Shown here: positions 1-11,600 of the stretch, one piece after another | Numbering within the stretch: position 1 is the first letter of the stretch | How the letters are laid out: each line of letters begins with the position of its first letter | Assembly (NCBI RefSeq): GCF_020509005.1 | Contig: NC_063013.1 | Span: 2,046,001-2,110,000 of the forward strand | Direction: 5' to 3' | From: Fulvia fulva | Taxonomy: Eukaryota > Ascomycota > Dothideomycetes > Mycosphaerellales > Mycosphaerellaceae | Length of the DNA: 64,000 nt | Made by a program: the position numbers and the translations under genes | Notes under the pieces: generated by a model | The model's database searches: none | The model's input: the letters and a program-made list of their open reading frames with translations, nothing else | What the model was told of the DNA's origin: nothing

Positions 1-423
1 ATCTATCTATCTATATAGTAGGTAGATAGGTTACTTATAAATAAGCTCATCCTTCCTAGCCTAAAAGTAATATCTAGCCTTATAATTGTTACTAGCTATA
101 TCTAAGTACTATTAATACTCTAGTACTCTACCTTATTACACCTCTTATCTATATAGCTTAAAGGTTCAGGGGCCTTATAGCTATCTATAGGTGAGTATAT
201 AGGTGCTATCTTCTTATAGTTTATTCCTATCTTAGCTAGGCTGTCCCTAATAAAGTGTCCTTAGTCAAGTTTTAGGATTCCTCTCTTCCTATCCCTTATA
301 ACTCTTATACTAAGGATCTTTTTAGGTTTACCTAGATCTTTGATCTTAAGGATCTTACTAAGTTCTCTTTTAAACTAGAGAACATCTATTAACTCTAGTA
401 TAGCAATTAGAATGTTATCTATA
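1..423 (-). mobile_element. Copia (Ty1) retrotransposon relic, C-terminal reverse transcriptase part
   Basis: Read on the minus strand, this segment translates, with stops that fit CAA/CAG/TGG to TAA/TAG changes, into the C-terminal half of a Copia reverse transcriptase. Near the right edge is a YVDD-like box (reads VDNILIA). It is followed by the DLG..K.IL.IRVIRDRK block, an LxLxQ..FI block, and further down a TRPDI.F..GRLS-like block. It is not open. It belongs with the integrase part at 1556-2330 on the same strand; the Fot1-like element at 424-1555 sits between them. The RT N-terminal half is missing, so either the insertion was accompanied by a deletion or the Copia copy was already deleted. 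The first 12 bases are an (ATCT)n microsatellite. Family assignment comes from recognising motifs, not from a search. Confidence 0.7.
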
Positions 424-1555
424 ACGTACTTTACTACTAAGCGGGCTATACTACCGAGCGGGCTACTTTTACTAAGGACTATACTACTTCTATAGATATA
501 GCTATATAACTACTATTATAGCGTATATTGTCTTAAAACGAGGCCAAACTGACCTTAGCTGTCTAGGCCACGAAACGCGACGCGATAATTACGGATCGAC
601 TTGCTATAAAGGTATACGACGCGTCTCGAACTATACTACGGTATCGATTCAATAGACGACCTCCTCGGGGTGACTACGAGCCTAATTCGAAGAAGCTTAT
701 AGAGCTAGAAGAGAGGGTAATACTAAAGTATATACTCGAGCTAGATCTTAGAGGTTTCCCGCTATTAAAGGCTAGTATAAGAGCAATAGCCGATTTATTA
801 CTATAAGAAAAGGGTCTTAAGCCTACTAGTCTAAATTAGATAGACAGGTTTATTAGGCGGTATCGTAAGCTAAAGATTTGTATAACACGTAGATACGATC
901 GTTAGCGAGCCCTAATAGAAGATCTAGACGTTATCGAGAAGTAGTTCTTACTTATACGTAATATAAAGGAGAAGTATAGCATCCTTAACTAGGACACCTA
1001 TAACTTCGACAAGACAGGGTTTATAATAGGTGTTATTATATCTTAGAGCGTCGTTACGGGTTTAGAAAGGCGTAGTAGAAAGAGGAAGGTCGTTTAATAG
1101 GGCAATAGAGAGGGAGTAGAGAGATAGCGTATTAGATAGCTCTTATACGAAGCTAGATTAGTAAGCTACGTAAGTCTAACGAGGTCTTATATAGCGGAAA
1201 GCACGAAAGCGTAAGTACATTTAGTCTAGAGGGTCTCTAACCTTCGATAAGGCGTCGTAATTGATACCTCTAGAGGATACTAGGCGGTAAGAAGTGAGTA
1301 GAGAGTCGCTAGATAGTGTTTAGCTAGTACTAAGGCTATAACGCTATAAGTAATATAGCAAGTCGGGGTATAACGTACGTACCTATTAAGTAGACTCGCT
1401 AGATAGCGAAGAATCTAAAGAGGAATTATCCTTATAGTAACGATTCTATAGGATGTCGTCGTATTAAGATACCGTCGTAATTAAAGTAGAAGTAGTATAG
1501 TTCTTAGTAAAAGTAGCCCGCTCGGTAGTATAGCCCGCTTAGTAGTAAAGCACGT
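424..1555 (+). mobile_element. Fot1/pogo-type (Tc1-mariner) DNA transposon, copy 1, internally deleted and RIP-degraded
   Basis: The element is bounded by near-perfect terminal inverted repeats of about 57 bp (424-480 and 1499-1555) and a TA duplication (422-423, 1556-1557). Each TIR contains the submotif GCGGGCTA twice in direct orientation. The plus strand encodes a broken transposase start: a psq-type helix-turn-helix region, a CENP-B-type HTH region (..LIRNIKEKYSI..), then the box YNFDKTGF that carries the first Asp of the DDE catalytic domain. After that the frame decays and the rest of the DDE domain is absent, so the 1,132 bp element is a non-autonomous deletion derivative. The second copy at 31698-32740 is very similar but 89 bp shorter. 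Confidence 0.85.
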
Positions 1556-2330
1556 TATAAGTTTAGGCCTCTAGTACTTTAGACCAAAATTCAACCGGCA
1601 TTTTAGCCTCTTTAAGCATTGCCCTTATAGAGTCCTCTAAGGTTTATATTGACCTCTTAACTAGTCTCTTCTATAGAGAGTTATATACCTTAGTAGGCTC
1701 GAGCCTAATCCCTAAATCCTTCTCCTACTACTTTACTAATATAATAAGTTCTTTTATATTGTTAAGCCTTACTACTTTTAGCTACGCTAATAATTTCCTC
1801 TCTACTTTAATCTTCTAGTTCTAGAGAGCAACTAGAGTATCTTCTCTTTTCCTAAGAGGAAAGGTCCACTTCTTCCTAGAGAAGTTATTAATAATCTTAA
1901 GCTAGTATTTGAATCCTAGTCTTAAGATTAGTAGTAGGCTATATATATTAATAGATATAAGGGCAAGTCTTTTAGGTCTTCTCTCTATAACTTTGCCTTT
2001 ATATCTCTTTACCTTTACTATTGAACATACTCTATACTAGTGAAAGCTATCCTTAGGGATAGGAATAGGTTCTTTTTAGTCTATTACCTTATAAAGATTC
2101 TAGAGCAAATTCTTCCTAAAGTGTACAAATTATTTTTCTATACTAAAGCTCCTACTACTTTAGGTCGGTCTCTAATTAAGTAGTCACAAAGGCATTCTCT
2201 ATTAGTAGTGTATATAATAGATAATATGCCCGTTCTTATAGGAGAGGAGAAATCTTATTAATAAACAGAACCCCCCTAAGGAGCTTTATCTAGATAATAG
2301 TCTTACTAGAGGGGGAAATAAGAAAAAATA
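1556..2330 (-). mobile_element. Copia retrotransposon relic, GAG-pre-integrase and integrase core part
   Basis: On the minus strand the segment translates into a GAG-pre-integrase-like stretch, then an integrase core (NNFSRKKWTFPLRKRED block, a KELI..V catalytic-region block, and the end block EDSIRAMLKEAKMPVEFW at about 1600-1650). Stops are explained by C-to-T changes in CpA context. The left edge is the TA target site of the Fot1-like element; the RT continues only at 1-423. The right edge is not sharp. No LTR was found for this copy in the window, although the solo LTR at 6755-6972 could come from the same superfamily. Confidence 0.7.
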
Positions 2331-2434
2331 ATAGAGGTTAAATACTAAACTACTTACTAAACTAGTTCTATAAAACTAGGTTTACTCCTAGCTTAGGTAT
2401 AAGTACGACATCTTCTAAAACAACTTTTCTACTA
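2331..2434. other. Unassigned RIP-affected spacer
   Basis: A short TpA-rich stretch between the Copia relic and the first recognisable LINE 5' sequence. No reading frame, repeat or structure was seen in it. Confidence 0.4.
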
Positions 2435-3328
2435 GCTCTCCTACTTATCTCTACATTCCTAATATAAGTAGCTGAACGATAGACCTATAAGGATTTCTTC
2501 TCGGACTCGATATTGCTAAATACGATATATTCGAAAGCTCGTATTAAGGCTATTCTAACGATCTATAAAGTAGGCTACTGCCCCTAGAATTAAGGGAGTT
2601 CTACCTTATTTAATTTAGATAGCTTAAAGTTCTCTTTACCCTATTTCTTTAGCTCTAAACGCCGCGGAGGTGCCTAGCTACATTAGGTAACTCCTAGGCA
2701 ATAGTAGCCTAGGCTACGGTACTAACGGCGCCTACGGCCCTATAGGCGAAGCCCCTCTAAGACAACTAGTAGTAACTTATAGAGGACGTAAAAAGTATAG
2801 AAACTAACGATCAGCTCCCTTACCGGTCTCTATAGGTAATGATCACTTAGCTACGTACGGCGCTTATACTATCGTATTACCGAGGGCAACAAGAAATAAG
2901 GACGACGTCCTAGGCGATTAGCAAGGCCACCCGGAATCAACACCCCTATAGCTAGGTATCGGTCGCGGCATCGATACTAGGCCCCCGCCTAACGTACAAT
3001 ATAGTTACGATCCGTATTATAGTAAAGGAAGACTAGGCCGAAGTTACGAAGCTATCGAATAAGGAGCTCGCCTAGCGAATTAATTAACTAGGGGTAGTCG
3101 TAGTAAACTAATAGTCTAACGGCACTCTATAGATCTATACTAGCTCTACTACTACTAGGAGGCACCTAGAGGTATAGCTATAGTAGGTATATAAGGTTAC
3201 GGTATTAGCGAAGGTCTTAACGAAGTAATTTACGATCCTAGTCTACGATATACCTAAGGAGTTCGACCTAACTAACTAAGGTCACCTACGTACTCTCTAA
3301 GAGGATAACCCGGTCACTCTCAACTCTC
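2435..3328 (+). mobile_element. LINE (Tad1-like, family 1) 5' fragment
   Basis: This segment is nearly identical to the 5' ends of the LINE copies starting near 23.8 kb (+), 15.5 kb (-) and 13.57 kb (-): the block ATTCGAAAGCTC, then the start of the ORF1 region with the conserved stretch around CGCCGCGGAGGTGCCTAGCTA (about 2655-2675). The short upstream sequence AGCTCTCCTACTTATCTCTA is shared with position 23749 and may be the 5' UTR. Identity to family 1 stops at about 3325 (..AACTCTCTAA), where a different LINE begins. It codes for part of ORF1 (Gag-like) but is full of TAA/TAG stops. Confidence 0.75.
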
Positions 3329-6300
3329 TAAAATTATATATTATATTAGGGCTATATCTAAGTAGATCGACGAGGACTATTTAATCGATAGCCCTTATTA
3401 AGATGAGTAATCTACTCAAGTAGTAGCGACCCGCCTACGCTAGTAGCGGCGTAATCGTAGTACAAAAAACCCTAAAACCAAGGTCCCTTTCCCCTAAAGG
3501 TAGACCCTAGAATTGCGGAGTTACGTAGAACAACTGCCTAATTAGGAAGCGCGACCCCGAATAGTAGCGAAGGATAGTAACTAACGAGAGCTATAGCCTT
3601 ACGAATATTCTATACTAAGAGTCAAACCGGGGAACAAACTAAGAAAAAACCTAGGACATAAGCTAAGGCCTACTATATAGAAAGCAGAGGCTAATAACAA
3701 ACAATATAGCGTAGACGACCCTATATACGGAGGCGGAAAACTTACTAGGGGATAACGAACACCTAGCCTAGGTATATAAGAACACTATAGTATAGCTACT
3801 AGGAGCGCTAAAAGCGCTATTATACTAAATCCTAAAGACAATCTAATAAGTAATATAGAAGGTAGCCTAGAAACTAACTATATAGGCAACAGTAGTAGTA
3901 GGTAAGAATCAACCCCCTCCGAAGGCAAGTAAGGCGGTACGCCTATACATTACTAATCCGGCGGAGAAATAAGAAATCGTAGCCCTAATAAGCAAGGAGA
4001 TTGTCGACAGAATCGGCTAAAAGGAGGTAGTTAGGGCGAGGGTAGAGGCAATAGGTATAGTAAGACTCTTTACCGTATAAGAGTCTAATAGACGAAAGCT
4101 AGAGACCTATAAGGAGTAGACTACTAAAGTTACGAAGTCGGTACGAGTCTCCTACTAATAGTATACCGTTATCGCCTACGGGGTTCCTAGGACATTTAAG
4201 GTCGAAGACCTTCCCTACCTCTAAGTATAGAACTAGAACACCTCCCTAGGAGTACGACTAACGAAGGCGGCATAGCTATACAAGACAGTAGACCGAGAAA
4301 AGACGCATTTATCGCTTATTATTTAGGTAGAGACAGCGGAACAAGCTAACTAGATACTAGACAATAGGCTATTCTAGAACTACGAGAGAATAGATATAGA
4401 GATCTATTAGAGTAGCTATAGGGTACTATAATGCTTCTAATGCCAATAGTACGGTTATATAGCCCTAAAATACGGGGAGAAGACCCTAAGGTGTCCTTAC
4501 TACGTAGGCCTATACTAGGGAAGGGAATGCCTAAAAAAGGAGAGTAGGTACGTATACTACGGTAGAAGGCACCTAGCGTATTCAAGCTAATGCCTAGCTA
4601 GAATAGTAGTATAAGAACGAGCGAGACAAGCAAGGATCTCTATACTAGCTAGGTACCCCTAACGATAGTAGGAGGGACCTACCGTATATAAGGGCTTCGA
4701 GCCGAGCAAAAGGAAGAGGGTAGAAGAGACGAATAAGGGAACCTAACCGTAAACGTATCTACCTCCCGGTAGGCCTCGACACCTTAACCGGGCTACTAAC
4801 GAACTAGGCCAAATATAAATCTTTAGGGCGCCCTAGCGGCCCTAGGGCTAGCCGGACAGCGAGATATAGGCTTAGGAGACATAGAAGGTTAGTACGGAAA
4901 TGGACCTTACGGATAACGAATAATACTATACGACGACATTACTATCGTATAGTATAACGTAAATAAAAGTAGGGACAAGGTCTAGCGCTACTTTCTATAA
5001 GAGCTAGACCCGCTACGGTACTATATTATTACGGTATAGGAACTATAGATCAACCCCTACGTAGGACTCCTAGCTACTTATAATAACCGGAGATACTATA
5101 CCGTAATCGCGGGCTAACGAGGCGTTATCCCGAGGACATATATATACGTAAGCAAGACTATAGACCTTAAGTCGTAGAAGGTTATACTACCGTAGTAGGG
5201 TAACCTAGGAGACATAACATTAATCTAGATCGACACGACATAAGGCCCTATCTAGATCTATAACGTTTATAACCCGCTACCGCGGGGTCGGACGAGTAGG
5301 GAACTAGGAACCCTCGCCTACCTAGAGCGGACCCTAAGCTAAGACATAAAGTAAGTACTCCTCGGCGACTTTAACCTCTACTACCTATAGTAGGGACTCG
5401 AATTTACTCCCCCGTACGCGTTTCTAGGGGGGAAGCTACTAGACATAACCGTACGCTACGGAATGGCCTTAGTAATACTAAAGGGAATAGAGACGTAGAA
5501 GGCCCGTACTAGTATAAGCACGATCGACCTATACTTTCTATTACGAGAACTTAAAGAGAGACTAGTCTAATACCGACCTAACTACGCGCTAGAAGCCTCC
5601 TTAGACTATATTCCTATCTAAACGACGCTAGGGGTGAAGGCGATAGAGGAGCTAGTAAACGAACTACGCCGTAACTAGAAGAAGGTACGCTAGGACGATA
5701 TAAGAGGCTTCCTAATAGCGAACCTACTATAGTATAGAGAACTCGAGACGATAGCTTAGCTAGATCAAGTAGCGGAACAGATTACCTCGGTTATATAGTA
5801 AGTAGCGGAATAATACACGCTATTACTCCGGCCCTTAACGTAGTAGAAGGCCTTCTAGACCCCTAAATACTCTACGAAGGTAAGGGAGGCTAGAAGGGCA
5901 AGGCGATAGTAGACGAAGGAGCATATCTAAGAGACGTAGGAGCAATACTGTCACGCGCTATAAGAGAAGAAGGTATAGATAAGACGCGATAAGCTATAGG
6001 ACTAGAGAGCGACGATCGGGCTCGTTATAGAAAACCCGGAATAGATATAGAGACTTACTAAATAGGTACGACTACCGGAAGACTAATAAGCCCCTCATTT
6101 CCCCCTAATCGTAGACCGCGAAGGGATTGCCTAGGCTACGCCCCGGGGCAAGGCAAAAGCGTTAGCCGACTATTTCTTTTCGACGTAAGTAGAGGTAGAC
6201 CTTACGGACATCGACCCGAGTATATACCCGGAACCCCTAGATATAGATTAGGCGGTTAGCTCTAATATAGTAATAGGAGTCATAAGTAAGCTAAAAGGAC

Positions 6301-8636
6301 GAAAAGCCCTAGGCCTAGACAGGATACTAAACGTACTACTAAAAGAGTATAGAGAAGAGATCGCGCCGAGCCTTACAAACCTATTTACCGCGTGCCTACG
6401 GCTAGGGTATCACCCGAAGCCGTATAGAGAGTCTATAATAGTAGTGCTACGTAAGCTATAGAAGGAAGACTATACTTAGCCCAAGTCGTATAGACTAATA
6501 GCACTTCTAAATACGATAGGGAAGGTCCTAGAAAAGATAGTAGCCTAGAGACTTACGTAGCTTACCGAGGACAACTACGTACTCCTAGTAATATAGATAG
6601 GGGGAAGAAGCTAGCGATCGACACTAATAGTAATAGAGCTAATTACGGAGTAAATTCAGACCCTCTAGTACTACGGTAGGAACCGAGCGGCGTCCTTACT
6701 ATCCCTCGATATTGTAGGGGCCTTCGACAACGTCTTATACTAAAGGCTAATATATGTTAAGAATATGTAGGTCATAGGGTCAACATTAGGTGCTTAGGGG
6801 GATTAGTAATTAGGGCTTGCTAGTCAAGTCCTAAGTATAGCTGTCCCTCCTAAAACACCTATACTAACACCGGCGATACTATATATAGATACACGCTATC
6901 CTATTAGGTCCTTCTTCGTCTTTCGTATAATCCGCCGTCTTCTACTACTACGTAACTCGTACCTATTTAACAATATATATCCTATAGTAGAAAGGCATCC
7001 CCTAGTAGGTAACGACGTTCGTCTACTCCTTTCTCTAGGAACGGACGATATACCTAGTCCTAGGAAGGTATACGTCCGACCCGGTAAAGGTAGAGACTAG
7101 AATACCTTAGGGATCTACTCTCTCCCCTATCCTATTTCTAATATTTATGTCGGATCTAATCCCCCTACTCACCTCTCCGTAAACCTTAGTATCGGGGTTC
7201 GTAGACGATATAAACATCCTAGCCTAGTTAGACTCGATAGAAGAGAACTGTCGCCTCCTTAAAGATAGGCACAAGAAATACGAGGAGTAGGTAAAGAAGT
7301 ATAGTGCCCGGTTCGCCCCTAAAAAGTACTAACTTATACACTTTAGTAAAGCAAGAATATACTATAATATAAAGGCGGCGGTAAGAATCTAAGGCTACGA
7401 GACTAAGCTATTAGCGGAGCTACGAGTACTAGGGATCTAGCTCGACCCGAAGCTAAGCTAGAATGTATAGATTAAGAAAGCCTAGAGTCGAGCGTAAGTT
7501 AATAAAGCCTCGATAAAGAGGCTTACGGCATCTATATAGGGAGTAACATTCGATAAGGTAAGAGTAATATATAAGGCGATCGTTAGACTAGCTATATTAT
7601 ACGGGGCATAGATTTGGGGAATAGGAGGCGTAGGCAAGCCGATCCCGAAACGGATAGAGTAACCCCTAAACAGGATATAGGTAGGTAACCTACGTAGGGT
7701 ACTAGGCGTATATAAGACAACGTTAATAAGCACGGTAGAAATAGAGACAGGAATACTACTAATCGGCTAGTATATCCGGGGAATAAGAGTTTAATACGCG
7801 GTAAAGACGATAGGTTACCTAGTATAAACTACGATCTAGGAGGTAAAGAATAAGATAGAAAGCCGCTACCGGAGAGGGGTAGGACATAGGACAAGCTAAA
7901 AAGAGGATGACCTTACTACCTTTACGGCCGTATAGACAAGTACCGAATGGCTAGTACGAAAGGAGGAGGAGCGTAGGACTCGCTAGGCCGGCGGGAGCAA
8001 GGCTAAGACCTAAAGCCTAGCGGAATAGATAGCGAGCTACCTATAGGAGTAGGACTAGAAAAGGAAGCCCCCTAGGACAATAGGCCCGATAGCGCTCCGA
8101 GCCTTCTAGAGACATAATTACTAGCTATATAGGGACCTAATAAGGGCCGAAACAAGTATAGCGATCCAAATCAGGTCCGAACACATTAGATTAAGGGCCT
8201 ACCTATTTAGGAGACGCGTACTAGACATCTATAGCCTAGCCTACTAGTGTAGCTACCTATCGCAAAACCTAGAATATATACTACTACGATGCCCGTAGTA
8301 GGCGAGAGGTAGGGGAAATTAGAGGCACTAAGCGGGAAGGAGAGACTATAAGTCAATTATTAGGGATAAAGGTAACATTCGCCGAATCTCTCGGTAGATA
8401 CTATAGTAGGGATACCTCTAGTAGTTTAGCCTCGCGAGCGAGACGGAGGAGTAGATAGACAAGAGGCGGAAGCGAGGGGGGTTGTAGATAGGGTAGTCAT
8501 TAGGGCAGGCCTATAATACTAGCGTACCCCTAATAAGGGAAATTTAAGACGACAACTAGGAGGAAAAGATAGTCGGGAAGGAGGAGGGGTTTTTACTAAT
8601 ACGGTTTCCCCTCTATATATATATAGATAGATAGAT
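3329..8636 (+). mobile_element. LINE (Tad1-like, family 2), endonuclease and reverse transcriptase, dead
   Basis: This is a second LINE lineage, joined directly to the family 1 fragment. The plus strand reads through RIP stops as ORF1 remnants (3400-4900), an endonuclease/exonuclease/phosphatase-like region (about 4900-5700, with LLGDFN near 5370), then a reverse transcriptase with a LDIVGAFDN block (about 6700-6735) and the catalytic FVDDINILAQ block (about 7198). A thumb/C-terminal region with a cysteine-poor remnant of the terminal zinc knuckle ends near 8300. No RNase H domain is evident. The RT is interrupted by a solo LTR (6755-6972). The 3' end is a (GATA)n tract at about 8620-8636, tail to tail with the next LINE. 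No open frame of useful length remains. Confidence 0.8.
6755..6972. repeat. Solo LTR (218 bp) with 5 bp target duplication
   Basis: The sequence begins TGTTAAG and ends TTTAACA, and is flanked on both sides by ATATA (6750-6754 and 6973-6977). Removing it restores the LINE reverse transcriptase frame across the site (..RLIY..KGIP..). It is therefore a clean LTR-retrotransposon insertion reduced to a single LTR, most simply by LTR-LTR recombination. It keeps more CpA dinucleotides than the surrounding LINE, which fits a younger insertion. The superfamily cannot be proven from an LTR alone; the TGTTA..TAACA ends are common in Copia elements. Confidence 0.8.
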
Positions 8637-8640
8637 TTGT
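8610..8640. repeat. (TA)n/(GATA)n microsatellite at LINE tail-to-tail junction
   Basis: The tract TATATATATATAGATAGATAGATT forms the shared 3' boundary of the plus-strand LINE on the left and the minus-strand LINE on the right. Similar GATA/TATC tracts mark other LINE ends in this window. Confidence 0.8.
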
Positions 8641-11600
8641 CATTCCCCTGTTCTAGGACCCTATCCGGCCTATATAGGTATATATCTATTGTTATATATA
8701 AAGGGAAACCCGAATAGATAAAAACCCTTCCCGCCCCCGACTACTCCTTATCTAGATTAGCTTTCCCTCTAAACGTACGTAGTCTATATCACTACCCCGT
8801 TAGCCCCCGCTCCTAGCCGGTCTCGTTACGCTACGTCGTATCCTATACTACTCCTACTAGGCGGTACTATTCTAGCTAGCCCTTCTCTAGTATCTAGTTC
8901 GTAATACGCCGTAGGTCCTTAATATTATTAAGAAGTGCCCTAATCGTCCGGTTCCTCGCCTTTACTATCTACTCCCCCCTTCTTAGCGACTACCTCGGAT
9001 AGATAAGGAGTATATACTATATATTCTAGGAGTAATAGCCGTAGGGGTAGCTAGTATTTATATATTCTAGAACCTTCCTCTATAATAGGTACTCCTAGAG
9101 GCCGATGTGTTCGCTTTGTAGTTAGGTTACTATACTACTCTATACCCTCGTAAGGCGGTAGTAGATAAGCTTCGGGGGGTACTTAACCGCGGATTTCGTA
9201 GCTAACTATTCCTTAGGTTATCCCGCTAGCTAAGGGCGTCTACTATACCCTACAACCTAGTTGTTCTACCTCTCTTTCTATAGTTGCTCTATAAACGATT
9301 TCTTACCTTCCTATTATATTACTAGCTATTCGTCCCTTACCCGGTAGTTCGGCTCGTTTCCGGGTTAAATACCCTTTTCCGCTAGTACTAATTCGCGGGC
9401 CCTTACGACTATACTAGCGATGACCTTCTATACTAGGTACTATACCGACTTGCCTAAGTAGGAGGTCCGTAGTCCCTAGATATATAGGTCGATCGGCGGT
9501 ATAACGGTCTCGTACTTAAGCATCCTCGTTAGTGTCGACTTATATACCCCGGTAACCTTCCTTAGGCATTAGTTTTAGATCTTCGCTAGCGGCGCGACGA
9601 GTCCCTTCGATAGGTAGGCCCTCTCGCCTAAGGACTATACTTAGCTACTATAGGTAAGGACTGGCCGTATAATAGCCGTATATAGAAGTCGTGACTACCG
9701 GAAGTCCGCCCCCTATATAGACGTAGTGAGCCTCTAGTATGATGCTATATTCTGTTTAGCTTTCCGTAATATTGCCTATACGTACTTCCTCTACCGTAGC
9801 GCCGGGTCTACCTATAGTCCGAGGATTCTAAGCTAATTTGCCGGGTTAGTCGTATATCCCTATATCTAGATAGAAGCTTATATATTATAGAACCGTAGCC
9901 GGCGCGTAAAGTGTATTAGATTGTACTTTTCTAGGGCAAACCGAGCCCCGTGCCTCCTAGCCTAGTCCTCGTAGATCTTATACTTCTCTTCTAGTAGCCT
10001 ATAGTTCTCCTTAGTCGAGGAAGACTACGCTAGGATGTTTATGTCGTCTACGAAGCCGCTCGTAGCGGTGTTCTAGGATTCTAGGGCTAGGAGTAGCGTC
10101 GCTATAAAGAAGAGGAACAGAATAGGTACTAGCGTTAAGCCTTATAGGATTCTAGTATAGACTGCTTAAAATAGGCTTCTATACTAGCCGACTAGGATCG
10201 ACGTACTACGGTTTTAGAGGTAGGACCGTACGAAGTTGACAAGCCACTTAGGGAGTCCTTTCGACCTTAGGATATAGAGTAGCCGCGGGTATAATACGTA
10301 GTCGAAGGCTCCCGATATGTCTAGGCTAAGTAAGGAAGCCACCTTGTCCCTATTCTTATACTAAATAGCCTTTACCTAAGAGGTAATAAGTTCTATCGCA
10401 GATAGCGTCGATCGCTATAGGCGCGCACCTATCTAGGTGTCCGGGAGTAGGGAGTGTTCCTCTACCGCCTCGGAGAGTCTCGTTATAACTAGCTTCTTAA
10501 GCGCCTTCCTAAGAGTGTTAAGGAGCGTAATCAGGCGGTACGACTTCACCTACGTATAGTCTTCCTTCTACGGCTTACGTAGGACTACTATCGTCGATTG
10601 TTTAAAAGCTATCGGGTAGTATCCGGTCTATAGGTAGGCGTTAAAGATCGCTATAACTACTAGGGCTAGTTAATCTCTACACTTCTTTAGTAGCTCGTTT
10701 AGGATCCTATCCGGCCCCGGGGCTTTCTTCGCCGGTAACTTCCTTAGTATAGCGGCAACTTCTCCCTCGGGCACCTCCTATTAGACCGCGATGCTAGGGG
10801 CTAGGGGAGTAGAGCTGTTTATATCGCTTAGATCAGCCTCGACTAGGGGTGGGAAGAACTTGCTAGCCAGTAGACGCGCCTTGGCCTCGGGGTCGCTAAC
10901 CGGGCCACTAGGCGATTGTAGCGCTGGGATAGAGAAGGAGGGGCCCTATATAGGGTCCTGTCGGGCCCATTTCGCTAGCTTCCACATCCTCTCTGGCTTG
11001 CCGGCGATTTCTTCCACTATAGCCCTCCAGCCGACTGCTTTCTCCCTCCGTATTATAGCTTTCTTCTGTTGGCAAGCCTCCCTATATACGTTCTAGGCCT
11101 CCTCGCTATGGCTGCTCGTCCACACCCGGCGGGCTCTCCTTGCTTCTCTTACTACCGTAGTGCACTCCGGCGTCTAGTATGGTTTGGACCATATCGTTAG
11201 TTAGGCAAGCGGAACGTGAAGTGAGGTCGCTTTTCTTATTTCGTCTGTCAACCCCTGGACTGCTTCGTCTATCTCGTCTTTACTGTTGTATTGCTGCTGC
11301 GCGATCTAGACTAGCCTCTTAGAGTCATCGAGGTACGCCTAGATGTTGGCCTAGTGGGCCTTTCCCTAGTTTGGCTTAGGGGTTCTCGCTAGTGTGCGTT
11401 GTATCTGTGTCGCAATAGAGGTCCTGACTGGCATGTAGTCTGACGACGCCTCGAGTTCATGTTCGATCCCACAGTAGGTTACCGTGTAGTAGTGGCTATC
11501 TAAGATCCAGGAGAGGTCGATCGTGCCTTAGAGTCCCCCTCTCTTCTAGGTGCCCAGGTCCTTCGGGGTATTGAGGGCAATTGCGTTGCTCGCCATCAAG

